Of a stretch of DNA of 64,000 nucleotides, positions 54,098 to 62,899 are shown one piece after another; position 1 is the stretch's first letter; each line of letters begins with the position of its first letter. Source of the DNA: Paracidobacterium acidisoli (GTDB taxonomy: Bacteria; Acidobacteriota; Terriglobia; Terriglobales; Acidobacteriaceae); assembly GCF_003428625.2 (NCBI RefSeq), contig NZ_QVQT02000004.1, positions 1 to 64,000 on the forward strand, in the 5' to 3' direction. The notes under the pieces were generated by a model. The model saw nothing but the letters and a program-made list of their open reading frames with translations, was not told the origin of the DNA and did no database searches. Made by a program: the position numbers and the translations under genes.

Positions 54098-55465
54098 ATG
54101 TCAGAAGAAATCAAACCGGAATCCGTAACAGCCCCTGTGGCCAATGCGCCTCTTGCCACGATCGCCCGCATCGGCGAGCACGAAGGCCACTCCGTCACCC
54201 TGCGCGCCTGGCTCTACAATCTGCGCGAAAGCGGAAAGCTGCTCTTTCCCATCTTTCGCGACGGCAGTGGAACCATCCAGGGCATCGTCCCAAAGGCGGC
54301 CGTTACGCCCGAAATCTTCGAGCGCATCAAAACTCTCACACAGGAATCCTCTGTCATCGTCACCGGAAAAGTGCGTGCCGATAAACGTGCTCCTGGCGGT
54401 TACGAACTGGATGTTGAGAATGTCGAAGTCGTGCAGCGCGTGCCGGAAGACACTCCGTTCCCGATCTCTCTCAAGGAACACGGCACCGACTTCCTCATGG
54501 AGCACCGGCACCTCTGGATTCGTACCCCCCGCCAGTCGGCGATCCTGCGCATCCGCGCTGAAATCGTCAAAGCCGCCCGTGATTTTCTGGACGACAACGG
54601 TTTCATCCTCACCGATCCGCCGATTCTTACCCCGGCCGCCTGTGAAGGCACCAGCACGCTCTTCCCGGTCGAATACTTCGGCGACGAAGCCTTTCTCACC
54701 CAGAGCGGGCAGCTTTACATCGAGAGCACCGCGCTCGCCCTCGGCAAGGTCTACTCCTTCGGTCCCACCTTCCGCGCCGAAAAGTCAAAAACCCGCCGTC
54801 ATCTCACCGAGTTCTGGATGGTCGAGCCCGAGTGGGCCTATGCCGGCCTCGACGACCTTATGGGTCTCGCGGAAAACTTCATCAGCTTCCTCGTCGATCG
54901 CGTTCTCACCCGACGCGCCGCCGACCTCAAAGTCATCGGCCGCGACACGGCAAAGCTCGAAACCATCAAAGCGCCCTTCCCGCGCCTGCGCTACGACGAA
55001 GCCGTCGCCATGCTGAATGACGCGCACGCCAAAGGTCTGCTCGAAAACCCCTTCGAGTACGGCAACGACTTCGGCTCGCCCGATGAAACATACATCTCGT
55101 CGCAGTTCGACCGTCCCATCATGGTGCACCGCTACCCCGCCGGGGTAAAGGCGTTCTACATGGAACCCGACCCCGACGACCCGAAATATGCCCTCTGTGT
55201 CGACGTGCTTGCTCCTGAGGGCTATGGCGAGATCATCGGCGGCTCGCAGCGCATCGCGTCATACGATCTGCTGAAGACGCGCATCGAAGAGCATAACCTG
55301 CCGCTCGACGCCTTCCAGTGGTACCTCGATCTGCGCCGTTACGGCTCCGTCCCTCACTCAGGATTCGGCATGGGCATCGAGCGCGCCGTCGCCTGGATCT
55401 GCGGACTCGAGCACGTGCGCGAAACCATTCCCTTCGCGCGCACTCTGAATCGCATCTACCCATAG
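54098..55465 (+). CDS. asnS: Asparaginyl-tRNA synthetase
   Basis: 455 residues, class IIb. An OB-fold anticodon domain ([32 protein letters not shown]) is followed by motif 1, motif 2 ([25 protein letters not shown]) and motif 3 ([17 protein letters not shown]). The AsnRS and AspRS families are close; absence of the bacterial AspRS insertion and the short length support AsnRS. It attaches Asn to tRNA(Asn). It follows the TIM-barrel gene by three bases. Confidence 0.92.
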   Translation: MSEEIKPESVTAPVANAPLATIARIGEHEGHSVTLRAWLYNLRESGKLLFPIFRDGSGTIQGIVPKAAVTPEIFERIKTLTQESSVIVTGKVRADKRAPGGYELDVENVEVVQRVPEDTPFPISLKEHGTDFLMEHRHLWIRTPRQSAILRIRAEIVKAARDFLDDNGFILTDPPILTPAACEGTSTLFPVEYFGDEAFLTQSGQLYIESTALALGKVYSFGPTFRAEKSKTRRHLTEFWMVEPEWAYAGLDDLMGLAENFISFLVDRVLTRRAADLKVIGRDTAKLETIKAPFPRLRYDEAVAMLNDAHAKGLLENPFEYGNDFGSPDETYISSQFDRPIMVHRYPAGVKAFYMEPDPDDPKYALCVDVLAPEGYGEIIGGSQRIASYDLLKTRIEEHNLPLDAFQWYLDLRRYGSVPHSGFGMGIERAVAWICGLEHVRETIPFARTLNRIYP

Positions 55466-55502
55466 GCTGCCCGGCGTTCCTCGAACTACAATCCAGTCAG
55501 CC

Positions 55503-55733
55503 ATGGACATCTTTATCACCATGATGTGGGGCTTCTGTTTCGGGCTTTTCTTTGGTGTGGGCTGCGCTCTGGCTGTCATGTATTCCATCTATAACGGTGG
55601 ATACCGGACCGCGGTCGCAGACTCTCTGCGCGAGCAGAAATCCGATCGCTACCGCCACTGGCTGCCCTGGGCCGAGAAAAAGCTCGAGAAAGAAGCTCTG
55701 GCAAAGCCCCCCGCAGAAGGAGTCAATCGATGA
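55503..55733 (+). CDS. Small single-pass membrane protein
   Basis: 76 residues. One or two hydrophobic stretches ([24 protein letters not shown]), then a charged tail ([25 protein letters not shown]). Function unknown. Its stop overlaps the next start in ATGA, so it is co-translated with the DUF1348 gene, and it follows asnS by 37 bases. Confidence 0.6.
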   Translation: MDIFITMMWGFCFGLFFGVGCALAVMYSIYNGGYRTAVADSLREQKSDRYRHWLPWAEKKLEKEALAKPPAEGVNR

Positions 55734-56203
55734 GCACGCAGCCCGTCAGTCTGGTTCCACCCTTTACCCGCGAAACCGCGATACAGAAAGTGCGCCGGGC
55801 CGAGGATGGATGGAACTCGCGCGATCCCGAAAAGGTCGCGCTCGCCTATACCGTCGACAGCCGCTGGCGCAACCGCGCTGAGTTCATCCACGGACGCAAA
55901 GAGATCGTGAAATTCCTGACCAGAAAATGGCAGCGCGAGCTCGACTATCGACTCATCAAGGAGCTGTGGGCCTTCGACGGAGTGCGCATCGCCGTGCGCT
56001 TCGCCTACGAGTGGCACGACGACTCCGGCAACTGGTATCGCTCGTATGGAAATGAGAACTGGGAGTTCGACCAGGAGGGCCTGATGCATCATCGCCACGC
56101 ATCGATCAACGATCAGCCCATCAAAGAGTCGGATCGCAAATATCACTGGCCGCTGGGCCGGCGCCCGGACGATCACCCCGGTCTCTCCGATCTCGGCCTG
56201 TAG
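55730..56203 (+). CDS. DUF1348 (NTF2-like) family protein
   Basis: 157 residues. [53 protein letters not shown] and [22 protein letters not shown] are hallmarks of DUF1348, a compact NTF2-like cone. The ending ([15 protein letters not shown]) is also typical. Function unknown. No signal peptide, so cytosolic. It overlaps the upstream small membrane protein gene by four bases. Confidence 0.9.
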   Translation: MSTQPVSLVPPFTRETAIQKVRRAEDGWNSRDPEKVALAYTVDSRWRNRAEFIHGRKEIVKFLTRKWQRELDYRLIKELWAFDGVRIAVRFAYEWHDDSGNWYRSYGNENWEFDQEGLMHHRHASINDQPIKESDRKYHWPLGRRPDDHPGLSDLGL

Positions 56204-56268
56204 CGCCTTACACCGCAGCCCCGGCGCGGAATCTAAACATGTCTTCCGGGCCGGAGCGGCAGCGTGCG

Positions 56269-56799
56269 TTATTTGCGTGGCTTCGCCGACGGAGGCAGCA
56301 TTCCGTTCAGGCGCAGATAGCCGGCCTGCTGCGAGTAGTGATCCTGCAGATCTCCCGTCAGCTCAAAGAGTGCCCGTGCCCGCGGCGCATGCGTTCCACG
56401 GAAAAACGTAATCGTGTCGCCCAGACTCGAGTCCTGCAGTCCGCCGAGCGCCTTGTCGCAGAAATCGAATGCGGCCTTCACCCCCGCCACGATCTGGTCC
56501 TTCGAGTCCGTATCGCTGACCTTCGCGCCATCCGGCACCGCAGTACCGGAAAGCATCGAACATACCGCATAGCTCGACATCGCAATGTGCGACGTCACCT
56601 TGCCGAAGCTCCACTGATCCGGCGTCGGATGATAGCTGTACTTGTCCGCCGGCATCTCCTCTGCGGCGGCAACGATAAGTTTCGACTGCCGCGCATAGAT
56701 CTCGCGCGCGCTCGAAACAATAGGATTCGCGGTTGTTTGTGCGGAGAGCGCAAGCGGCGCAGCCAAACCAGCTATTGCCAGCCAGATCAGACGTTTCAT
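56269..56799 (-). CDS. Exported DinB-like protein
   Basis: 176 residues from the ATG at 56799; the open frame to 57210 runs antisense through dnaB. Signal peptide MKRLIWLAIAGLAAPLALSAQ. A four-helix DinB-like bundle follows, with KYSYHPTPDQWSFGKVTSHIAMSSY and LTGDLQDHYSQQAGYLRLNG giving the His residues likely to bind a metal. Members in other groups act as thiol-dependent transferases, but this exported group is uncharacterised. Confidence 0.8.
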   Translation of the reverse strand: MKRLIWLAIAGLAAPLALSAQTTANPIVSSAREIYARQSKLIVAAAEEMPADKYSYHPTPDQWSFGKVTSHIAMSSYAVCSMLSGTAVPDGAKVSDTDSKDQIVAGVKAAFDFCDKALGGLQDSSLGDTITFFRGTHAPRARALFELTGDLQDHYSQQAGYLRLNGMLPPSAKPRK

Positions 56800-56908
56800 C
56801 AGTGTGTCCTCGCGAAATGCTGTTTTACGTTGTTGTATTGCAGTTCCGGCCCGGGCTTTCGCCTGACCAGAACCATAAGATCTGCACCACCGCCTGTCAA
56901 TCGCAGGC

Positions 56909-58309
56909 TCAATAACCACCGCCATCGTCGCCATGCGCCAGGTTTTCAAAACGAGTGCACCGCGAAAGGTACGCCAGATGCACCGATCCAGTCGGACCGT
57001 TGCGCTGCTTGGCGATAATGATCTCCGCCTTGTTTTCCGTGTCCGGATCGGGCGCGCCTGTCTCGTCGCGGTTGTAATACGCCTCGCGATGGATAAACGC
57101 CACCACGTCGGCGTCCTGCTCGATCGACCCCGACTCGCGCAGGTCAGAGAGCATCGGCTTCTTGTCTCCGCCGCGCTGCTCCGAGGCGCGCGAAAGCTGC
57201 GACAGCGCAATCACCGGTACATTCATCTCCTTCGCCAGCGCTTTCAGCCCGCGTGAGATCGCCGAAACCTCCTGCGTGCGGTTCTCGAAGCGCTTCGTCC
57301 CCGGCCCCCCCGCGCTGCCCGTCATCAGCTGCAGATAGTCAATGACAATCAGGTCCAGGCCGCCTACCGTCTGGCGCAGGCGGCGCGCCTTGGCTCGCAT
57401 CTCGGTCAGAGAGATGCCCGGCGTGTCGTCGATATAAATGTGCGAATCCACCAGACGCTCCAGTGCATTCGTCAGCTTCTCCTGGTCTTCGCGCATCAGG
57501 AAGCCCTTCTGAATCTTCTGCGAATCCACCAGCGCCTCCGACGCCAGCATGCGTCGCAGCAGCGACTCCTTCGACATTTCGAGCGAAAAAACCGCGACAA
57601 TCTTCTGCCCCTGCACCGCCGCATTCTGAGCGATATTGATCGCCCACGCCGTCTTGCCCATCGACGGACGCGCCGCAATGATAATCAGCTCGGAGTTCTG
57701 CAGACCGCTCGTCATCCGGTCGAATTCCGTAAAGTGCGTGGCCAGCCCCGTAACCTCGCGGCCTTCCTTATAGAGATTGTCGATCGTTCCGAACGAGCTG
57801 CTGACGATCTCCGGAACACTCGCAAAGCCCCGCGTGATGCCTCGCTCCGTCACCTCCAGCAGCGAGCTCTCGGCGGCATTCAGCACCTCGAGCGCCTCTT
57901 CGCTCTGATCGGCCGCGCGGGTAATCGCAGACGAGCAGATATTGATCAGCTGGCGAAGGAGCGATTTGTCCTTCACGATCCGGACATACTCCTCAATCGA
58001 CAACCTTCGTGGCAGCCCCTCCGTCAGCGACGCCAGATACGCGACGCCGCCAATGGCCTCCACTTCCTTGCGCTTCGCCAACTCCTCACTCAGCGTGACA
58101 ATATCTACCGCGCGCCCCGCGTCGATCAGCTCCGCCATGCGGGCAAAGACGCGCTGGTGGGCGCTCAGGGCAAAATCTTCTGAGCGAAGCTTCTCCGCGG
58201 CCTCGTTGTAGGCATGGTTGTCGAGCAGAATCGCCCCGAGAATCGAGCGCTCGGCGTCAATCGAGGCGGGCAGCCCGCGCTCAAATGCAATATCAGGAGT
58301 AGTGGCCAT
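56909..58309 (-). CDS. dnaB: Replicative DNA helicase DnaB
   Basis: 466 residues. The N-terminal domain shows LPASIDAERSILGAILLDN, and the RecA-like C-terminal domain shows Walker A AARPSMGKTAWAINIA, VAVFSLEMSKESLLRRML, LDLIVIDYLQLM (Walker B), LSQLSRASEQRGGDKKPMLSDLRESGSIEQDADVV, and an AKQRNGPTGSVHL finger. It forms the hexameric ring that unwinds DNA at the fork. Neighbours are not replication genes. No intein is present. Confidence 0.96.
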   Translation of the reverse strand: MATTPDIAFERGLPASIDAERSILGAILLDNHAYNEAAEKLRSEDFALSAHQRVFARMAELIDAGRAVDIVTLSEELAKRKEVEAIGGVAYLASLTEGLPRRLSIEEYVRIVKDKSLLRQLINICSSAITRAADQSEEALEVLNAAESSLLEVTERGITRGFASVPEIVSSSFGTIDNLYKEGREVTGLATHFTEFDRMTSGLQNSELIIIAARPSMGKTAWAINIAQNAAVQGQKIVAVFSLEMSKESLLRRMLASEALVDSQKIQKGFLMREDQEKLTNALERLVDSHIYIDDTPGISLTEMRAKARRLRQTVGGLDLIVIDYLQLMTGSAGGPGTKRFENRTQEVSAISRGLKALAKEMNVPVIALSQLSRASEQRGGDKKPMLSDLRESGSIEQDADVVAFIHREAYYNRDETGAPDPDTENKAEIIIAKQRNGPTGSVHLAYLSRCTRFENLAHGDDGGGY

Positions 58310-58467
58310 GGTTCCGATGAATGCTCCTGGTCAAGTGTAGGACGGTTCAGAGGTCCCCACCTGATTTTTCCGGTTGTTGAGAATCGGTCACGATATGTTG
58401 AAAAAGACAATTGCCAGACACCAGGACAGTGGCATCCATTTATCATGGAAACACCCCCGGCTTTGTT

Positions 58468-59094
58468 ATGAGATTGATCCGTAGACCGCATTTCCTTACG
58501 CCTGCCTGGGCGCTCGCCGTCATCTTTTTCACCCTGTCGCTCCCGGCGCTCGCACAGCGCATCCAGGCAGCCGACGCAGGCTCCGCACAGCCGCCGGAAA
58601 TCAAGGAGTTTCAGCAGCTTGAGGACCAGTGGAGCAACGCGGTGGTCAAAAACGACCAGTTCACCATGGACCTGCTGCTCTCGCCTCTCTATGTCGGCAT
58701 CTCCTCCGGTGGCGACGTGACCACACGCAATCAGCAGATTTCACTGCTCTTCGACAAGGCCACTGAGCCGCAAAGTATGGAGCAGAAGGTCGCCAGCGTG
58801 CGCGAGTTCGGCGACACCGCCATCGTCAGCGGCACCTATATCGAGAAGCGCCGCGCCAATGGCTCCGTCCGCGAGGAGCGCGGCATCTTCACTCATGTCT
58901 ACACGCGCTCGCACAATCGCTGGAGCTGCGTAAACTCCCAGCGCACTGCGGTCGTCCAGCAGGCCGATACCAAACCGAAGGTTGAGCGCAAAAGCAACGC
59001 CGAGCTGCCCTTTCACATTCCTCTGTTTCACAAAGGTGCCGAATCAACGCAGCCTGCTCCCGACCCCGGCAGCAATCCGGCGCCGCAGAATTAG
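58468..59094 (+). CDS. Exported NTF2-like (DUF4440-type) protein
   Basis: 208 residues from the ATG at 58468. Signal peptide (AVIFFTLSLPALAQ). The domain runs from EIKEFQQLEDQWSNAVVKNDQFTMDLLLS to GIFTHVYTRSHNRWSCVNSQRT, as in DUF4440. The C-terminal 40 residues are Pro/Ser-rich and disordered. Function unknown. The gene lies 48 bases before alr on the same strand. Confidence 0.8.
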   Translation: MRLIRRPHFLTPAWALAVIFFTLSLPALAQRIQAADAGSAQPPEIKEFQQLEDQWSNAVVKNDQFTMDLLLSPLYVGISSGGDVTTRNQQISLLFDKATEPQSMEQKVASVREFGDTAIVSGTYIEKRRANGSVREERGIFTHVYTRSHNRWSCVNSQRTAVVQQADTKPKVERKSNAELPFHIPLFHKGAESTQPAPDPGSNPAPQN

Positions 59095-59142
59095 CGCTGC
59101 CTCGCAGTATCATTTCAATTCGCCGATGCTTTTCCACTCCTG

Positions 59143-60345
59143 ATGACGCACACACGTCCCGTATGGGCTGAGATTTCCCGGTACAGGCTCATCGCCAACT
59201 ATCGCCTCCTGCGCGGCCTTGCCGGCGCGGAGACGGAGTTGCTCGCCGTCGTCAAGGCAAACGCCTACGGCCACGGAACCACAGCCTGCGCAAACCTGCT
59301 GGCCGCCGAAGGCGCCCGCTGGTTCGGCGTCACCTGCGTGGACGAAGGCACATCACTGCGGTCCTCTCTTCGCCAGCTTGCGGACTCTGACGCCCCTCAC
59401 TCCAGCCGGATTCTAGTTATGTCCGGCATCTGGAAAGACGAGGCCGAAACCCTGATTCCGCACGGCCTGACCCCTGTGGCGTGGGAGCCCTGGCATCTCG
59501 AATGGCTGGAGTCTGTAACGCGCCGGCAGAACATTGCCCCCGAAGGCTTTCCCGTATATCTCGAAATCGACACAGGCATGTCCCGTCAGGGTGTCCGGCC
59601 TGAAAATCTCGATCATCTGCTGCGCCGGTTTACAGCCGGCTCTTCCCTGCGCCTCGAAGGCGTTATGACGCACTTCCACTCCCCCGAAGAGCTGGGCGCT
59701 TCCGCCACACAGGACCAGACCGGCAAATTTGTATCTGTTATTGATACCATTTATGAGCGCGGGCTGAAGCCGGAAATCCTGAGCGCGGGCAACTCCGCCA
59801 CACTCCTCGCGCAAAAAGAAACTGACACCATTACAAATATCGCCCGCAGGTATGGCATGCAACTTCTCATTCGGCCCGGCCTTTCCCTGTACGGCTATGC
59901 TCCGCGTTTCACAGGAGCGGCCCAGCCCTCCGCCGCAGCCTCACTGCAGCCCGTGCTCGCGTGGAAGACTCGCATCGTGTCGATGCGCACCATCGTTGCC
60001 GGCGAAAGTGCCGGATACAACGCCACCTTTCGCGCCAGCCGTCCCACGCATCTGGCTCTGCTGCCAGTCGGCTATGCCGACGGACTTAACCGCCTCCTCT
60101 CGAACAAGGGCGGCGTCCTCATCCGTGGAAAACGTGCGCCGATCGCGGGGCGCATCTCGATGGACCAGACCGTGATCGACGTCACGGAGATACCCGGTGC
60201 CGAAATCGGCGACGAGGCAGTGCTCATCGGCCAGCAGGGCGGTGAGACCATTACCGCATACGACCTCGCGGATCTCGCCGGAACCATCCCTTACGAAACC
60301 CTCTGCGGCATCAGCGCGCGGGTGCCGCGGGTGATGGTGGATTAA
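59143..60345 (+). CDS. alr: Alanine racemase
   Basis: 400 residues. The PLP lysine is Lys38 in AVVKANAYGHG, and the opposite-face catalytic tyrosine is Tyr292 in GESAGYNATF; IAGRISMDQTVIDVTEIPG is the C-terminal-domain signature. It makes D-alanine for peptidoglycan. The neighbouring upstream gene encodes an exported NTF2-like protein; a hydrolase gene follows 66 bases later. Confidence 0.95.
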   Translation: MTHTRPVWAEISRYRLIANYRLLRGLAGAETELLAVVKANAYGHGTTACANLLAAEGARWFGVTCVDEGTSLRSSLRQLADSDAPHSSRILVMSGIWKDEAETLIPHGLTPVAWEPWHLEWLESVTRRQNIAPEGFPVYLEIDTGMSRQGVRPENLDHLLRRFTAGSSLRLEGVMTHFHSPEELGASATQDQTGKFVSVIDTIYERGLKPEILSAGNSATLLAQKETDTITNIARRYGMQLLIRPGLSLYGYAPRFTGAAQPSAAASLQPVLAWKTRIVSMRTIVAGESAGYNATFRASRPTHLALLPVGYADGLNRLLSNKGGVLIRGKRAPIAGRISMDQTVIDVTEIPGAEIGDEAVLIGQQGGETITAYDLADLAGTIPYETLCGISARVPRVMVD

Positions 60346-60411
60346 CGCGACCGCAGGCTGAGCTCGCCGGCAAAATCGGAGCGGCAGCCGTCGATTAGCA
60401 TAAAGAGAGAT

Positions 60412-61656
60412 ATGTTTCAGAAGCTCTACGCACACTGGATGTACCGATGGGAGACGGCGCTGACCACACGCGACGAAAACCGTGTCGTGCGTCCCGTGGA
60501 GTGGGGCTTCGACTGGCTGCAGGACTTCATCGATCGCTCCGGCTTCAGCAGAAAGGTATTTGAAGCCGAACAGAATCCGGCAAAATCCGAAGAAACTATG
60601 CTGGCGCTGAATGATGCCATCATCGCCGATAGCGAAGCCTTTTTCGGCTACACGTCTCCTTCGGATTTCCACCTCGAAGAGCGCCACCCGCAGTTATTTC
60701 CTACCAATGTTCGCCCCGAAACGCTGGCACAGGACGCGCGTCTGAAGCAGCAGGCCGTCCTCGGCAAATTGAAGACTGCGCCCTTTCTCCGCTTCACCTC
60801 GCCCGTGCGAACGCCGTATCCGGAGAACGATCTCGTCAACGCCCGCTGGTATCCTGCATCGCATCGTGAAGCGGCACGAGACAAACCGAAGCAGGCCATT
60901 ATCGTCATGCCTCAGTGGAACGCCGACGCCTTCAGCCACAACGCGCTCTGTTCGCTCTTCAACCGCTTCGGCATCTCCGCCCTGCGTCTCAGCAAGCCGT
61001 ATCACGACATTCGCAGACCCGCTGAGCTCGAACGCTCTGATTATGCAGTCAGCTCGAACCTCGGCCGCACCATCTCCGCCTGCCGCCAGGCGGTCGTCGA
61101 TATCCGCTGTTGCCTCGACTGGCTTGAATCGCAGGGGTATGAGCAGTTCGGCATTCTCGGAACCAGCCTCGGCTCCTGTTATGCCTTCATCGCCAGCGCC
61201 TTCGACGCGCGGCTGCAGGTCAATGCGTTTAACCATGCCTCCACAGCCTTCGGCGATGTCGTGTGGACAGGCCAGAGCACGCGCCACATTCGCGCCGCTT
61301 TTGAGCAGGCCGGCATGAAGCAGCAGCAGCTCTTCCGCCTGTGGAGCGCCATCAGTCCCGTCTCCTATATGCGGCGCTTCGCCCAGCATCCCAAAAAGGT
61401 TCTGGTCGTGCACGCAACCTATGACCTCACCTTTATCCACGAATATTCCGAAGAAGTGCTGCGCAGCTTCTCCGAGCTCGGCATCGACTACGTCTCGAAG
61501 GTACTGCCCTGCGGCCACTACACCACCGGCGAAACCCCCTTCAAATTCATCGACGGCTGGTATCTCGGCTCTTTTGTCTATTCAGCCTTCCGGTCCCTCG
61601 CCGAGAATCCCCTCGCTCCGGTAAAACCGGCCGGTCTGGAGCTCGCCGCGCACTGA
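60412..61656 (+). CDS. Alpha/beta hydrolase (ABHD18-like)
   Basis: 414 residues, no signal peptide. The nucleophile elbow is GILGTSLGSCYAF with Ser252; a late His in LPCGHYTTGE and an Asp in VVHATYDLTFIH are candidates for the triad. The sequence resembles the poorly known ABHD18 family (IIVMPQWNADAFSHNALCSLF). Substrate unknown. An AGAGAG-like site precedes the ATG. Confidence 0.75.
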   Translation: MFQKLYAHWMYRWETALTTRDENRVVRPVEWGFDWLQDFIDRSGFSRKVFEAEQNPAKSEETMLALNDAIIADSEAFFGYTSPSDFHLEERHPQLFPTNVRPETLAQDARLKQQAVLGKLKTAPFLRFTSPVRTPYPENDLVNARWYPASHREAARDKPKQAIIVMPQWNADAFSHNALCSLFNRFGISALRLSKPYHDIRRPAELERSDYAVSSNLGRTISACRQAVVDIRCCLDWLESQGYEQFGILGTSLGSCYAFIASAFDARLQVNAFNHASTAFGDVVWTGQSTRHIRAAFEQAGMKQQQLFRLWSAISPVSYMRRFAQHPKKVLVVHATYDLTFIHEYSEEVLRSFSELGIDYVSKVLPCGHYTTGETPFKFIDGWYLGSFVYSAFRSLAENPLAPVKPAGLELAAH

Positions 61657-61706
61657 GGCAATCGCCGCTGCCTTAGGCAGACAACAGCATCGGTCCGCAA
61701 AAAGCT

Positions 61707-62534
61707 TCAGTTTTTCCCGATGCCTGAGAAGGCCGGCTGCAGCTTTTCCGGGACCAGAAACAGCATTTTGCAGAAATACTTTGTCACATCATCGTCCGAC
61801 AGATCGTGATAGCCGGGCTTGTCCGTAAGGCGGTCGTGGGTGAAGGCGAAGATTCGATATTTCCATGCCGCACACAGGTTTTGCAGAGCCTGGGACCATT
61901 CGCATTCCGTAAGAATAAGAGGTTGGAATCTGGCAACGGTTGCATGCATTCCCTGCAGTGCTTCAAGATCGTGCCCTTCAATGTCGGTTTTGATGAGCCC
62001 GACATTTATTTCGGGATGATTCTCGACGAAGCTGTCTACGGTCGTAATGCGAACTTTGGTGACCGCTCCGCCCACATTATTCAGGCTGCCCACCGTCGAG
62101 CCTACTCCACTGAAAAAGTCCGCCTCGCCGTCATGGGAGGAGACCGCCATCTCCACAATCTGGATATTGCTCGACAGAGCGGCGTTTTGGCGGAGAGCGG
62201 TGAGATTACACGCTCCTGGCTCGAAAGCATACACCTGCCGCACGCGGGGAGCGCAGTAAGTGGCATAGTATCCGAAGTGTGAACCAATATCGAGAAAGTC
62301 ACGGGAGGGCTCGGCAAATTGCACAAAGACGGCCTCAGAGCCCCAGTCTATGTTCCCATTGGTTACATAGACTTCTGTGGCACAGCCACTGTGTCGCGGC
62401 AAACGGATACGCATCCCGGTAGGAAGGCGCAGCGTGCTGTCCTGCCTTAATATCCGTTTGCGAAACTGCAGCATGCTGTATCTGACTGCCCACTGAACCG
62501 GGCCGACCTGTCGGATGAAAGACAGATTGAGCAT
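61707..62534 (-). CDS. FkbM-family methyltransferase
   Basis: 275 residues from the ATG at 62534 with AAAGGA upstream; the open frame to 62789 is not conserved-looking. SAM-binding motif DFLDIGSHFGYYATYC, then VYAFEPGACNLTALRQN, and the FkbM motif LIKTDIEGHDLEALQGM. It has less GC-rich codon use than its neighbours and no glycan or polyketide genes nearby, as for the FkbM gene at 12.3 kb. It shares only the family motifs with that gene, so it is not a recent copy. Confidence 0.85.
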   Translation of the reverse strand: MLNLSFIRQVGPVQWAVRYSMLQFRKRILRQDSTLRLPTGMRIRLPRHSGCATEVYVTNGNIDWGSEAVFVQFAEPSRDFLDIGSHFGYYATYCAPRVRQVYAFEPGACNLTALRQNAALSSNIQIVEMAVSSHDGEADFFSGVGSTVGSLNNVGGAVTKVRITTVDSFVENHPEINVGLIKTDIEGHDLEALQGMHATVARFQPLILTECEWSQALQNLCAAWKYRIFAFTHDRLTDKPGYHDLSDDDVTKYFCKMLFLVPEKLQPAFSGIGKN

Positions 62535-62899
62535 ACGTTCCTTTCGGAAAATCGTTATCGACTCGCTGCGTGCTGGCTTCAGGAATTTTCCTGCATGCCT
62601 TCCACGGCTCTGCAGGGCATACAGGATGAAAACTGCCTCTGCATCCCCGGCTGCACCATACTGCAGAAGCAGTACAGGAACAGGATTGCAGGACAAACTG
62701 GAATCTTGGATGTCAGAATAGCACAGCTGGCCCGGAGATTTATTGAACGGCATCGGTCGAATGAATGCTCCGCGTAATGCCGTCATCATCTGGTGTTGTC
62801 TTCCCGGTCCAGCCTCTGTAAAACAGTCCAGTGTGTTTTCCGGCGCATGCGCCGTTGTGGAAAAGCTCGCGCTGCATCCCTGCCTCTGAAAGGATCTGC
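62535..62899. other. Divergent intergenic region with a short palindrome
   Basis: About 365 bases of lower GC between the FkbM gene and the last hydrolase. It contains a perfect 14-bp palindrome, CGGCGCATGCGCCG, at 62841-62854, flanked by TTTTC and GGAAAA. No gene is supported here. Confidence 0.5.
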
